A DNA stretch of 49,939 nucleotides, taken from positions 1 to 49,939 of the forward strand of contig JAQTNF010000016.1 of NCBI GenBank assembly GCA_028713995.1. Reading direction: 5' to 3'. Every line of letters begins with the position of its first letter. The first letter of the stretch is position 1. A model generated the notes under the pieces. That model searched no databases. It saw only the letters and a program-made list of their open reading frames with translations, and was not told the DNA's origin. The stretch comes from Deltaproteobacteria bacterium. GTDB lineage: Bacteria > Myxococcota_A > Polyangia > JAAYKL01. Positions 40,650 through 48,910 of this stretch are shown in pieces. Position numbers and translations under genes: made by a program.

Positions 40650-41771
40650 ATGCTCGACATGACACACGTGGATACGGACACATGGGCCGTCCTGAACGCC
40701 CACGGCTTTGGCGACATCCCGTTCCCTGATCTGGCGCGCCGGCTTGCCGAAGGCGGCTTCGATCCGGAGCGCAACCGGGTGCAAGGCCCCGTGGAGCTGC
40801 TGCCTGCGGGAGACGTTTCTTTGCTGCCGCTTCGGGGCAGGTCCGAGCACGACCGCCTCGCGGCGATCGGCGCGCGGGCCATCTCGAACGGCGAGGTGGG
40901 CGTGGTGGTGCTCAACGGCGGCATGGCCACCCGTTTCGGCGGCGTGGCCAAGGGCGCGGCGCAGGCCGTGGACGGGAGATCGTTCCTCGACCTCAAGCTC
41001 AACCAGGTGGCGAGGGCGAGCAACGGGCGTGCCCCGGTGCTGCTCATGAACAGCTTCGCCACAGACGACGCGACGCGCGAGCACCTCGCGACACTGGATC
41101 TCGGGGTTTCGGTCCGCTCCTTCAGCCAGATGGTCTCGTTGCGGCTCACGCCGGACGGCGAGCTGTTCCTCGGCGCGGACGGGCGGCCGTCCCCCCATGC
41201 GACCGGCCATGGGGACCTGCCCTTCTCCCTGGTCCGCAGCGGCGAGCTTGCCCGGTTCATCGAGCGCAAAGGCCGCTGGCTGACGGTCTCCAACGTGGAC
41301 AACCTGGCGGCCGGGCTCGATCCGGCCGTAGTGGGCCTGCACATCGACTCGGGCAAGGCCATGACAGTCGAGGTCGTGCGGCGCGACCCCGGAGACGCGG
41401 GCGGCTATCCGGCCCTGCTCGACGGCCGGGCGACGATCCTCGAGGCCTTCCGTTTGCCGCGCGGCTTCGACGAGAGCCTCTTCACCTCCTTCAACACCAA
41501 CACCTTTGTCTTCGACGCAACCGCCCTGGCTGTTCCGCGCGAGCTGACCTGGTTCGCGGTACAAAAGAACGTGGACGGCCGGCCGGCGATCCAGTTCGAG
41601 CGGCTCGTCGGGCAGCTCGCGGATCACGTCCCCACGGAGTTCGTCCTCGTGCCGAGGGACGGCGCAGAGAGCCGGTTCGTGCCGATCAAGCTCCCCTCCG
41701 ACCTCACGACTCTCGCCGCGCCGCTGCGGGCGGTGCTCGGCGCCCAGGGGGGGTTAGGACGCAGCGCCTGA
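40650..41771 (+). CDS. UTP-glucose-1-phosphate uridylyltransferase-like (UDPGP family) protein
   Basis: 373 residues. VVVLNGGMATRFGGVAKG is the nucleotide-binding loop of the UDPGP family; LDLKLNQV and VSNVDNLAAGLDP follow in the expected order. These enzymes make UDP-sugars from UTP and a sugar-1-phosphate. If it makes UDP-glucose it could supply the donor for the GT3-type glycogen synthase at 25278; that link is an inference. Its stop overlaps the next start by one base. Confidence 0.82.
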   Translation: MLDMTHVDTDTWAVLNAHGFGDIPFPDLARRLAEGGFDPERNRVQGPVELLPAGDVSLLPLRGRSEHDRLAAIGARAISNGEVGVVVLNGGMATRFGGVAKGAAQAVDGRSFLDLKLNQVARASNGRAPVLLMNSFATDDATREHLATLDLGVSVRSFSQMVSLRLTPDGELFLGADGRPSPHATGHGDLPFSLVRSGELARFIERKGRWLTVSNVDNLAAGLDPAVVGLHIDSGKAMTVEVVRRDPGDAGGYPALLDGRATILEAFRLPRGFDESLFTSFNTNTFVFDATALAVPRELTWFAVQKNVDGRPAIQFERLVGQLADHVPTEFVLVPRDGAESRFVPIKLPSDLTTLAAPLRAVLGAQGGLGRSA

Positions 41772-42943
41772 TGCGGCTCGCGATCGCCTGCCTCGCAATC
41801 CTCGCCGTGGTGTCCGCCTGCAACCGCGACACCGAGCAACAGGCGTGCCGATTGACCCGGGAGATCGCGGTCGCGACCACCGTGGGCTCGCCGTCCGCGC
41901 TGGCCGCCGGGCGTGGCAACGACGGTCGCTTCGCCGTGGCCTGGTCCGCGGACGGACAAAGCAGCCTGGCGTGGCTCGATCCGGACGGCGACGCGATCGA
42001 GAGCACCATGCCACTCGAGAAGACCACGGGAGGAGAGAGGAACGTCGCGGCGCAGCGGATGACCGTCGCGCCTTTCGGACGCGATCGGATGGCGGTCGCC
42101 GTCGTCGAAGCTCCGACCGCGGGGCGCGCGGGAGGAACGTACCTGGGCCTCGTCGGGAGGACGAAAGGACCGATCCGGCTCGTCAATCTGGGCCCTGCCG
42201 GCCCGTTCGCCTCGGGCATTGCCGTGGCCGAGGCCAACGGACGGATCGTGGCGATTTGGTACGACGGAACCGAGACCGGCGCACTCCTGAGGCTCGCGTC
42301 CGTGGATCCGGAAAGCGGCTCGGTCATGGCCGTGAACGCTGTGGACGCGGGGGCCCCGGTGTCCGGGGTCGCCCTGGCCGCGTCCGGCGACACGCTTTTC
42401 ATGGCGGCGGCCATGGGGCGTTCCGAGAAGCGCGCGCCTCGCTTCGGGGTGCACGTCGCCGCGGTAAGTCCGGACCTGGAGCTCAAGAGCTTCGTCCGGG
42501 TCGCAGGGAGCCGTTTCGTGGATCCGGCGCCGGCCCTCGCCGCGATCGGCTCGGGCTTCGCCCTCGCCTACAGGGACGAGACCGACGGGGACAGGCTCGC
42601 CGAGTCCTTCCTGGCGCGGCTCGATCGGACCGGAAGGCTCGAGGGACGCCCCGTCCCTGTGTCGCGGGCCGACGGAGCCGAAGGACCGCAGGTCGTGGCG
42701 TGCGGGCCAGAGCTCATCGTCGCGTCGGTCCGTTCGTTCGAGCGCAGCCTGATCGTCGGCTCGAACCGGCTCGACTCGCACGGCGCCAAGCTGGGCGGCG
42801 AGTTCCAGGTCTACGCGGACAAGTCGGACTTCACGCGCGTGGCGCTCGCCCCGATGGGCACCGGGGTCCTCATGGCGTACGTCGAAGATGGGGCGGATGG
42901 CGGGCGGGTGCTTGCGAGCCGTGTGGTGTGCGAGCCGCGCTGA
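41771..42943 (+). CDS. Lipoprotein, predicted beta-propeller-like
   Basis: 390 residues. A short leader ends in a lipobox (VVSAC). The body is built of alternating beta segments with repeated phrases such as GRFAVAWSADG, GRIVAIWYDG and GFALAYRDE, at about 45-60 residue spacing. This suggests a propeller or similar repeat fold, but I recognise no named family. Translation is coupled to the UDPGP-family gene (TGATG overlap). Confidence 0.75.
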   Translation: MRLAIACLAILAVVSACNRDTEQQACRLTREIAVATTVGSPSALAAGRGNDGRFAVAWSADGQSSLAWLDPDGDAIESTMPLEKTTGGERNVAAQRMTVAPFGRDRMAVAVVEAPTAGRAGGTYLGLVGRTKGPIRLVNLGPAGPFASGIAVAEANGRIVAIWYDGTETGALLRLASVDPESGSVMAVNAVDAGAPVSGVALAASGDTLFMAAAMGRSEKRAPRFGVHVAAVSPDLELKSFVRVAGSRFVDPAPALAAIGSGFALAYRDETDGDRLAESFLARLDRTGRLEGRPVPVSRADGAEGPQVVACGPELIVASVRSFERSLIVGSNRLDSHGAKLGGEFQVYADKSDFTRVALAPMGTGVLMAYVEDGADGGRVLASRVVCEPR

Positions 42944-42961
42944 CGAAAGCTTCGTGTCAGC
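42939..42961. terminator. Hairpin shared by two convergent genes
   Basis: GCTGAC (42939-42944) pairs with GTCAGC (42956-42961), with an inner GAA-AGC-TTC. The outer arms include the stop codons of both convergent genes. No T run follows on either side, so any terminator would be of a weaker type. Confidence 0.4.
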
Positions 42962-43526
42962 CCTTGGCCCGCTCGATGAAGCGGCCGTCGCGGGTGTCGA
43001 CGCGGATGCGTTCGCCGGCCTCGAGGTACGGGGGCACCATGATCTGGATGCCGGTCTCGACCGTGGCCGGCTTGGGCTGGGCCTGAACGGTCGAGGACTT
43101 CACGACCGGCGCGGTCTCGGTGACCGTGAGCTCCACCACGAGCGGCAACTCCACGGTCATGACCTGATCGTTGTAAAGCATGGAGCGCACCTCGAGCCCC
43201 TCGGTGAGGAACCCCGCGGCCGAGCCGAGCGCGTCGGACGTGAGCGTGAACTGGTCGTAACTCTGCTGATCCATGAACACGTACTCGTCGTCCTGACGGT
43301 AGAGAAACTGGCACGGCCGCTTCTCGCAGTCCGCCGTGGCGAGCATCTCGCCGCCCCGGTACGACTTCGAGAGCACCTGCCCGGTCTTCAGGTTGCGGAT
43401 CTTGATCTTGGTGATGGTGCTCGCTCCGCGCGCCGACGGGGTCTGGTACGTGGCGTCGAGCACCTCCCACGGCGCGCCGTCCATGTCGAGGAGCACGCCG
43501 CGCTTGAGATCGGATGAGCTGATCAT
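42957..43526 (-). CDS. Elongation factor P paralogue, EfpL/YeiP type
   Basis: 189 residues with the EF-P domain order: KOW-like, then two OB folds (ELPLVVELTVTETAP, PATVETGIQIMVPPYL). The tip loop reads TPSARGAST, with Arg at residue 33. This matches E. coli YeiP/EfpL (SPTARGAAT, R33) and differs from the Lys loop of canonical EF-P. It would bind the ribosome E site to relieve stalling, without needing Lys modification. No epmA/epmB-type gene is adjacent. The ATG overlaps the upstream lipoprotein stop (ATGA). Confidence 0.85.
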   Translation of the reverse strand: MISSSDLKRGVLLDMDGAPWEVLDATYQTPSARGASTITKIKIRNLKTGQVLSKSYRGGEMLATADCEKRPCQFLYRQDDEYVFMDQQSYDQFTLTSDALGSAAGFLTEGLEVRSMLYNDQVMTVELPLVVELTVTETAPVVKSSTVQAQPKPATVETGIQIMVPPYLEAGERIRVDTRDGRFIERAKG

Positions 43527-44311
43527 GGATGACTCCTGCCGCCGTTCACGACCGCGATCGCGTCGAGGTCGAAGCCGGCCTTGTCGCCGTTGCACGGCGC
43601 GCCGCCGCCGGTGAGCTCAGCGGTGCGGTCGTCGAGGCGAATGTAATGCGCGGAGGTGACGCCGATGTCGGAAAGATCGAACGCGTCGCCGCCTGCGGTT
43701 CCCGGGTCGAGGGGATCGACGCCGTTGTCCGGGGTGGAGTACACGGGCATCACGCCCGCGCAGCCCGCGGGTGGCCAGCCCGAGCCCGTATCGCATGGGA
43801 ACGCGGTCCACGCGACACCGTCGTCGCTGACGGACACCTGGGCCGGCTCGGCATAGGTCTCGTCCGAGCCATAGGCGTAGAAGGCGTTCTCGAACACGAT
43901 GAAGTCCGGTCCGGGACCGTCGACGATCGACGGCTGCGCGAAAAAGAGCGTGATGCTCCCGCCGCACCCGAGCGATGCCACGTCCGTGGACTGCTTGTAC
44001 TCGCCGCCGCCCTCGGGCGGGCCGAGCACCACGTCCGGCAGGGCGTCGTGCCCGAAGCTCGCGCCACCCGCGGGCGCGAACGCCTCCACGCAGTCCGCGA
44101 ACGGATCTTGCGTTGAGAAGGCCCGCTCAGCGCAGTTGCCGAGCCAGTCCGAGTCGGACCCATCCGATGCGTCGGACCCATCGGACGCGTCCAGGTCGTC
44201 GGACCCGTCAGGCCCCGCGTCCGGCCAGCCGGCGCCCGCGTCTTTCCCGCCGCCGCCTCCCCGACATCCGCTCGCGGCAAGCGCGGCCGCCAGAAAAAGA
44301 ATCGAGCGCAT
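43523..44311 (-). CDS. Lipoprotein with LIC_13355-like surface domain
   Basis: 262 residues. The ATG at 44311 follows AAAGGTGG. The leader ends in a lipobox (AASGC), and a Gly/Asp/Ser linker follows. The domain has GGSITLFFAQP, GPDFIVFENAFYAY, VSVSDDGVAWTAFPC and SAHYIRLDD, a pattern like LIC_13355-type lipoproteins with a carbohydrate-binding-like beta fold. The function is unknown. The coupling to an EF-P gene is odd and may only reflect operon packing. Confidence 0.8.
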   Translation of the reverse strand: MRSILFLAAALAASGCRGGGGGKDAGAGWPDAGPDGSDDLDASDGSDASDGSDSDWLGNCAERAFSTQDPFADCVEAFAPAGGASFGHDALPDVVLGPPEGGGEYKQSTDVASLGCGGSITLFFAQPSIVDGPGPDFIVFENAFYAYGSDETYAEPAQVSVSDDGVAWTAFPCDTGSGWPPAGCAGVMPVYSTPDNGVDPLDPGTAGGDAFDLSDIGVTSAHYIRLDDRTAELTGGGAPCNGDKAGFDLDAIAVVNGGRSHP

Positions 44312-44400
44312 GATCCACCTTTCCGAAGAGGCCTCCTGTGTACGTTCCTTGTGCGCCTCTGTCCAGCCCTCCTGCGTCCTGCGGCAAATCTGGATTGGGC

Positions 44401-44428
44401 TTGATCGGCGCCCCAAAGTGGCTACCTT
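44401..44428 (+). promoter_or_regulatory. Possible promoter for the MglA-like GTPase gene
   Basis: TTGATC (44401-44406), 16 bases, TACCTT (44423-44428). The ribosome site GGAGGA lies at 44445-44450, six bases before the ATG. Confidence 0.4.
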
Positions 44429-44456
44429 GTGGCTGCCGTTTCGGGGAGGAGTCACC

Positions 44457-45497
44457 ATGTCGTCGGTCAACCCGCTCACCAAGGAAATCCTGCTCAAGCT
44501 CGTGTACTTCGGGCCGGGCCTCGGCGGCAAGACCACCACGCTCCAGTACATCCACCGCACGGCGCGTCCCGAGCACCGCGGCAAGATGGTCTCCCTCGCC
44601 ACGCCCGTGGACCGCACGCTCTACTTCGACTTTCTGCCGGTGCGCCTGCCGCGCGTCGGCGGCTACACGCTTCGGCTGCAGCTCTTCACGGTCCCGGGGC
44701 AGGTCCACTACAACGCCACGCGCAAGCTCGTCCTCACCGGAGCCGACGGCGTCGTGTTCGTGGCGGACAGCCAGCGCTCGCGACTCGACGCCAACATGGA
44801 GTCGCTCGAGAACCTGTTCGACAACCTGCACGAGCGGGACATCGACACGGACGCTTTTGCGTTCACGTTCCAGTACAACAAGCGCGACATCGCCGACATC
44901 CTCCCCGTGGCCGAGCTCGACGCGCGGCTCAACCCCAAGGGCCGCGCCCGAACCGAGACGTGCGCCATCACGGGCGAGGGCATCTACCGCGGACTCGAGG
45001 CCATCACCAAGGAGGTGCTGCGCGAGCTCAAGCGCAGGGACGCTCACGCCAAGGCAAAACACGAGATCGCGTTCCACAAGGACGACCAGAGCATCGCAAA
45101 GAGCGTACGCGCGCTCCGCGAGAACGCCCCCTCGCCCGTGGTGTTGGCTCCTCTTGCCGCGCCGCCCCATGCGGCCGGCCTCTCCTACGCCGCCCTGTGG
45201 CCCGCCGCGGATCGCGACCGGGCCGCGGCAATAGAGTCGGCCATCGAGGAGGGCAGGAACGCGGACGCGACGCGCGCCGTCTGGCAGGAGCTCACATGCA
45301 TCCTCGATTCCGCCGGGCACGGGCTTACGGACCAGAGCCCCTCGAGCGTCATCGCGCTCCTGGGCCTCGACGGCCGGGGCTACCTGGATATCTCCCGGCT
45401 CGCACGCACGGCCGAGGCCGGCGCCGAAGTGCCCCGCGAACGCGTGCTGCGCGCGTACCTGTTCCTGCTCGAGGCCTTGCGACGCACCGGCGCCTGA
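44457..45497 (+). CDS. MglA-like small GTPase with C-terminal extension
   Basis: 346 residues, versus about 195 for Myxococcus MglA. Residues 1-195 hold the Ras-like fold: P-loop GPGLGGKT at 19-26, switch region near TPVDRTLYFDF, VPGQVHYN at 79-86 and base-recognition NKRD at 141-144. The MglA hallmarks YFGPGLGGKTT and LFTVPGQ are clear. Residues ~200-346 are an added helical domain without a recognised family. MglA sets polarity and drives motility in Myxococcus. The MglB-type GAP gene normally beside mglA is absent here. Confidence 0.85.
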   Translation: MSSVNPLTKEILLKLVYFGPGLGGKTTTLQYIHRTARPEHRGKMVSLATPVDRTLYFDFLPVRLPRVGGYTLRLQLFTVPGQVHYNATRKLVLTGADGVVFVADSQRSRLDANMESLENLFDNLHERDIDTDAFAFTFQYNKRDIADILPVAELDARLNPKGRARTETCAITGEGIYRGLEAITKEVLRELKRRDAHAKAKHEIAFHKDDQSIAKSVRALRENAPSPVVLAPLAAPPHAAGLSYAALWPAADRDRAAAIESAIEEGRNADATRAVWQELTCILDSAGHGLTDQSPSSVIALLGLDGRGYLDISRLARTAEAGAEVPRERVLRAYLFLLEALRRTGA

Positions 45498-45531
45498 GCC
45501 GCTCCTCCCCGCTCTTGCCGTCAGCGTTTCT

Positions 45532-47388
45532 TCAGACGAGGTGCAGCCCCGACGCCGCGGCCCTGTCCTGCCGCGCCTCGGAGAGCACCTGGCCGAGGGC
45601 GCCCAGGAATTCGTCGATGTGGATCTCTTCGAGGGCCCCCATGTTCGCCACCTGGAAGTAGCGCCCGGCGTACGCGCCCTTGCACTCGTACACGATGAAG
45701 CCCCGATCCTTGAGGCCCTGGTAGATCTCCTGGTAGGCCATGCCCTCAGGCACCTCCACCATGGTCACGCTATGGGAGGCACGCTCCGGAACAAGCAGCT
45801 CGAGCCCGAGCGACGTGAGCCCGCGGCGCAGCCTGCCGCACAGCTTGCGGTAGTGCTCCCTGCGCCCCTCGAGGCTCATGTCCATGAGCTCGTCAAGGGC
45901 CGCGTTCAGGGACATCATGGTGTTCACCGCCGGCGTGAACGGGGTCTGACGCCGTGAGACCATGTAGTCGCGGTAACGCCGCAGGTCCATATAGTAGTTG
46001 CGCGGCCGCGAGCCCTCGATGGTGTTCCACGCCTCGCGCCGCACGCAGACCGAGGCCAGCCCCGAAAAGGCATGCAGACACTTGTTGGCGCTCGACACGC
46101 ACACGTCGATGCGATCGCGCTCCACGTCCAGATCCTCGGCGCCCAGGCTCGACACGGCGTCCACGATGAACGTCACCCCGCGCGCCCGTGTGAGCTTGCC
46201 CACCTCTGCCACAGGGTTCAGGACGCCCATGGACGTCTCGTGGTGGATCATCCCGCACGCGGCGATGTCCGGGTTCTCGTCGAGCGCGCGCTCCACCGCG
46301 TCGATCGGGATCTCGGCGCCCCACGGCAGCCCCACCTCGACCACGCGGATGCCGTAGGTGCGGGCGATCGCCGCGAGCCGCTCGCCGAACGCGCCGTTGC
46401 GCAGGACCAAAAAGGCACGTCCCTCGGGCACGAACGTGCTGATGGCCGACTCGAGACCGCCCGTGCCGGAGGTGGTCACGAGCATCACATCGTGCTCCTT
46501 GGTGGCGCCGAACACGATGCCGAGCTTGCGCTGCACCGAGTCGAGCAGGTTGGAGAAGACCGGCTCCCGGTGGCACATGTCGCGCGCGCCCACTGCCGCC
46601 TTGACACGCGGCGTGGTGGCGACCGGGCCCGGGTTCAGGAGCACGGCGTGCCCGTGGGTGTCCACGGTCTCGAGCGTGTCGCCGTGGATCTGGAGCAGGA
46701 GGTCGGCGTAGCGCCGCGCCTGCGGGCTCGAGATGCTGATCCAGCGCGCGGAGCGGACGTCGAGCGAGCGCACCCTGTGCCTGCGCGCCATGGCGCGTAC
46801 ACAATCGACGAGTGTGATCTCCACGTCGACGAGCAGGCGTCTGAGCGTCTCGACCAGGTACGACGAGATGCGGATCATGCCCGCGCACACCGCGTCCGGG
46901 TTCGCGAGGTTCATGCCCACGTCCGTGACGAGATCGCCCTCCAGGGTGGCCTTGATGGACTCGTCCGCGTCGAAGATCTCGGTGAGCCTGCGATCGACGG
47001 CCACGACCAGGGAGTCGACCGGCGCCGGAGCGGCCATGATGCGCCGCGCCAGCGACGGCGGGTAGAGGTGGTCGGAAGGCACGAGCAGGCACTGGTCCTC
47101 GATCCATCCCGACGCGGCCAGGATCGAGTGGGCGCTGCCCATGTGCCAGTTGGGGTTGTGGACCACGGTCACCGGGATGCCCACGTGGTAGCTCGCCAGG
47201 GCGTCGTTGATGCGCTGCGCCTCGTAGCCCGTCACCACCACCGCTTCTTCGATGCCCGCCGAGTGGAGCGTGCGCAGGTTGCGGATGATGAGCGGCAGTC
47301 CCGCCACCTTGGCCAGCGCCTTCACGTGCCCCGACCCGTTGACCTGCCTGGGACTGCGCTCGTCCGCGAGAATGATGGCTCGTTTCAT
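45532..47388 (-). CDS. Fused nucleotidyltransferase / 2-aminoethylphosphonate-pyruvate transaminase (PntC-AEPT-like)
   Basis: 618 residues. Residues 1-~235 are a sugar-nucleotidyltransferase fold like inositol-phosphate or aminoethylphosphonate cytidylyltransferases (VVAVDRRLTEIFD, VDCVRAMARRHRV). Its nucleotide loop is degenerate: ILADERSPRQVNG-SGHVKAL in place of LAAGxGxRL-PKxL, with Lys23 kept. Residues ~255-610 are a PhnW-type PLP transaminase (LNPGPVATTPRV, TTSGTGGLES, PLP Lys K436 in SSANKCLHA). Such fusions make and CDP-activate aminoethylphosphonate for phosphonolipids or glycans. PEP mutase and phosphonopyruvate decarboxylase genes are not in the window. The ATG at 47388 is chosen over one 19 codons upstream. 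Confidence 0.85.
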   Translation of the reverse strand: MKRAIILADERSPRQVNGSGHVKALAKVAGLPLIIRNLRTLHSAGIEEAVVVTGYEAQRINDALASYHVGIPVTVVHNPNWHMGSAHSILAASGWIEDQCLLVPSDHLYPPSLARRIMAAPAPVDSLVVAVDRRLTEIFDADESIKATLEGDLVTDVGMNLANPDAVCAGMIRISSYLVETLRRLLVDVEITLVDCVRAMARRHRVRSLDVRSARWISISSPQARRYADLLLQIHGDTLETVDTHGHAVLLNPGPVATTPRVKAAVGARDMCHREPVFSNLLDSVQRKLGIVFGATKEHDVMLVTTSGTGGLESAISTFVPEGRAFLVLRNGAFGERLAAIARTYGIRVVEVGLPWGAEIPIDAVERALDENPDIAACGMIHHETSMGVLNPVAEVGKLTRARGVTFIVDAVSSLGAEDLDVERDRIDVCVSSANKCLHAFSGLASVCVRREAWNTIEGSRPRNYYMDLRRYRDYMVSRRQTPFTPAVNTMMSLNAALDELMDMSLEGRREHYRKLCGRLRRGLTSLGLELLVPERASHSVTMVEVPEGMAYQEIYQGLKDRGFIVYECKGAYAGRYFQVANMGALEEIHIDEFLGALGQVLSEARQDRAAASGLHLV

Positions 47389-47619
47389 CGTCCCACGTCC
47401 TTTCCCGTCTTCTGCGTCCCCGTGCCGGAAAGGCCACAGTGACACCCAAACGCCACAGTCCGAGTGTTGTCTTTCAGCAACACAACCAACGGTGTCTGGG
47501 TTCCCGATCTCATGAAATCACCATATTCAGCCAATTTTTGACCTGCTGGGCTTTCTCGGCCCTATTGATTTGCAAGACGCGGGCCATCTTGGGAAAGAAA
47601 GGGTTGGAACGGCTTCTGT
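47389..47619. other. AT-rich intergenic region with hairpin (231 bases)
   Basis: This is the longest gap and is distinctly AT-richer than its surroundings. It holds a sigma-54-like element (47571-47586) and a hairpin GTGTTG/CAACAC (47464-47483) in what would be the leader of the fusion gene. No small gene could be supported. Confidence 0.6.
47571..47586 (-). promoter_or_regulatory. Sigma-54-type promoter element
   Basis: On the minus strand, TGGCCCG-N4-TTGCA matches the -24/-12 consensus (TGGCACG-N4-TTGCW) at all but one fixed position and with exact spacing. It faces the PntC-AEPT-like gene, about 170 bases upstream of its start, which would put that gene under an enhancer-binding activator. 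Confidence 0.5.
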
Positions 47620-48606
47620 TTATTTCGATAGGCGTAGAGTATCGAGCGCTTTTCGGAAGGGCTCGTGCGGCTCGGACTCGAAGATCAGCCGGGCGCCCGT
47701 GGCCGGATGGGTGAACCCCAGGATCCGGGCGTGGAGCGCCTGGCCCGGCAACGCTTCGTGCACGAGGCGCAAGGCAGGAGGCAGGTGGCGCGAACCGTAG
47801 ACGCGATCCCCGAGCACCGGGAACCCGTGGTCGTGGCAGTGGACGCGCACCTGGTGTGTGCGCCCGGTGAGCAGCGTGACCTCGAGGAGCGCCGCGCCCT
47901 CGAACCGCTCGACGACGCGGAAGCGGCTCAAAGCCGGGCGGCCGCGCGCGACGCGGCTCGTGAACCGCAGCCTGTCGCCGGGGTGGCGAGCGTGCAGGGT
48001 GCGCCACTCGCCGCTCTCGGGCGGCGCGCCGGACACGATGGCGAGGTAGCGCCTGTCGACCGTGTGATCGTGGAACTGGCGCGCGAGGTGGGCGTGCACG
48101 TCCTCGCGCTTGGCCACCACGAGCAGCCCGGAGGTGTCCTTGTCGAGCCGATGCACGATGCCCGGGCGCAGGGGATCGCCGCCGGCCGCGACGCGACCGA
48201 AAAGGACCGCGTTCACGAGCGTGCCGGACGGGTGGCCGGGCGCAGGGTGCACGACCATGCCCTGGGGCTTGTCGATCACGAGCAGCGCGTCGTCCTCGAA
48301 CCGGACGTCGAGGGGGATGTCCTCGGGTGCCGCATCGAGCGGTCGCGGGACAGGCACGCGCAGCTCGATCTCGTCGCCGGCCTTCAGCCTGTGCCCGGCC
48401 TTGACCAGGGCCCCGTTCACGCGCGCGAGCCCCTCCTCCACGAGCTTCTTGATCTGCGAGCGGGTCGGGCACGGCTCCTGCGCCTCGAGGAAACGATCAA
48501 GCCGCGAGCCGCGGTCCTCCTCGTCGGCGATGAAGCGCCGGATCTCCAGGATGTCTCGTTCGTCGGGGCGAAAGGACGGGGGCTCCGGATCTACCAGAGC
48601 TTGCAC
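47620..48606 (-). CDS. 23S rRNA pseudouridine synthase RluD family
   Basis: 328 residues. An N-terminal S4 RNA-binding domain (SRLDRFLEAQ, SQIKKLVEEGLARVNG) is followed by the RluA/RluD catalytic domain with the active Asp in HRLDKDTSGLLVVAK and the TGRTHQVRVHC motif. RluD makes pseudouridines in helix 69 of 23S rRNA. RluD and its relatives differ in substrate, so the exact site is inferred. Overlaps the small upstream gene by 16 bases. Confidence 0.92.
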   Translation of the reverse strand: MQALVDPEPPSFRPDERDILEIRRFIADEEDRGSRLDRFLEAQEPCPTRSQIKKLVEEGLARVNGALVKAGHRLKAGDEIELRVPVPRPLDAAPEDIPLDVRFEDDALLVIDKPQGMVVHPAPGHPSGTLVNAVLFGRVAAGGDPLRPGIVHRLDKDTSGLLVVAKREDVHAHLARQFHDHTVDRRYLAIVSGAPPESGEWRTLHARHPGDRLRFTSRVARGRPALSRFRVVERFEGAALLEVTLLTGRTHQVRVHCHDHGFPVLGDRVYGSRHLPPALRLVHEALPGQALHARILGFTHPATGARLIFESEPHEPFRKALDTLRLSK

Positions 48607-48854
48607 TTGACGTGGCCCTTGGCCTTGATGAGCAGGTCGATGATCGCGCGATCGTAGAAGTTCTTCTCGAACAGGTCGGGCGTCACCCGGCTCTTGAAGA
48701 GATCCCTGCCCTCCTCGATCTCCTCCTTGAGCGCGTCGTAGAGGTTGTCGTTCTGCAACCCCTCGAGGATCTTCTCTTCGTTATAGAGGGAAAGGTCGGA
48801 TGCGATGGCCCTGGCCAGCCGCCGGGCCGCTTCTTCGGTTTCGATCACGCGCAT
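48591..48854 (-). CDS. Small conserved helical protein (87 aa)
   Basis: A fully helical, charged protein (VIETEEAARRLARAIASDL, EEIEEGRDLFKSRVTPD) ending in a short basic Cys-containing tail. I recall similar proteins in myxobacterial genomes but no assigned function. A ribosome site GGGAGG precedes the ATG. The gene overlaps rluD, so they share a transcript from the promoter at 48881-48910. Confidence 0.75.
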   Translation of the reverse strand: MRVIETEEAARRLARAIASDLSLYNEEKILEGLQNDNLYDALKEEIEEGRDLFKSRVTPDLFEKNFYDRAIIDLLIKAKGHVKCKLW

Positions 48855-48880
48855 GAGGGCCTCCCGAACGTGTTTTCACC

Positions 48881-48910
48881 ACGCTAGCACGGCGGCAAAC
48901 GAAAGGTCAA
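48881..48910 (-). promoter_or_regulatory. Promoter overlapping an upstream stop codon
   Basis: On the minus strand TTGACC (48910-48905), 18 bases, TAGCGT (48886-48881). The TGA in the -35 box is the stop codon of the membrane-protein gene at 48907, the same trick as at tsaD (33478-33483). It would drive the small protein and rluD. Confidence 0.5.
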
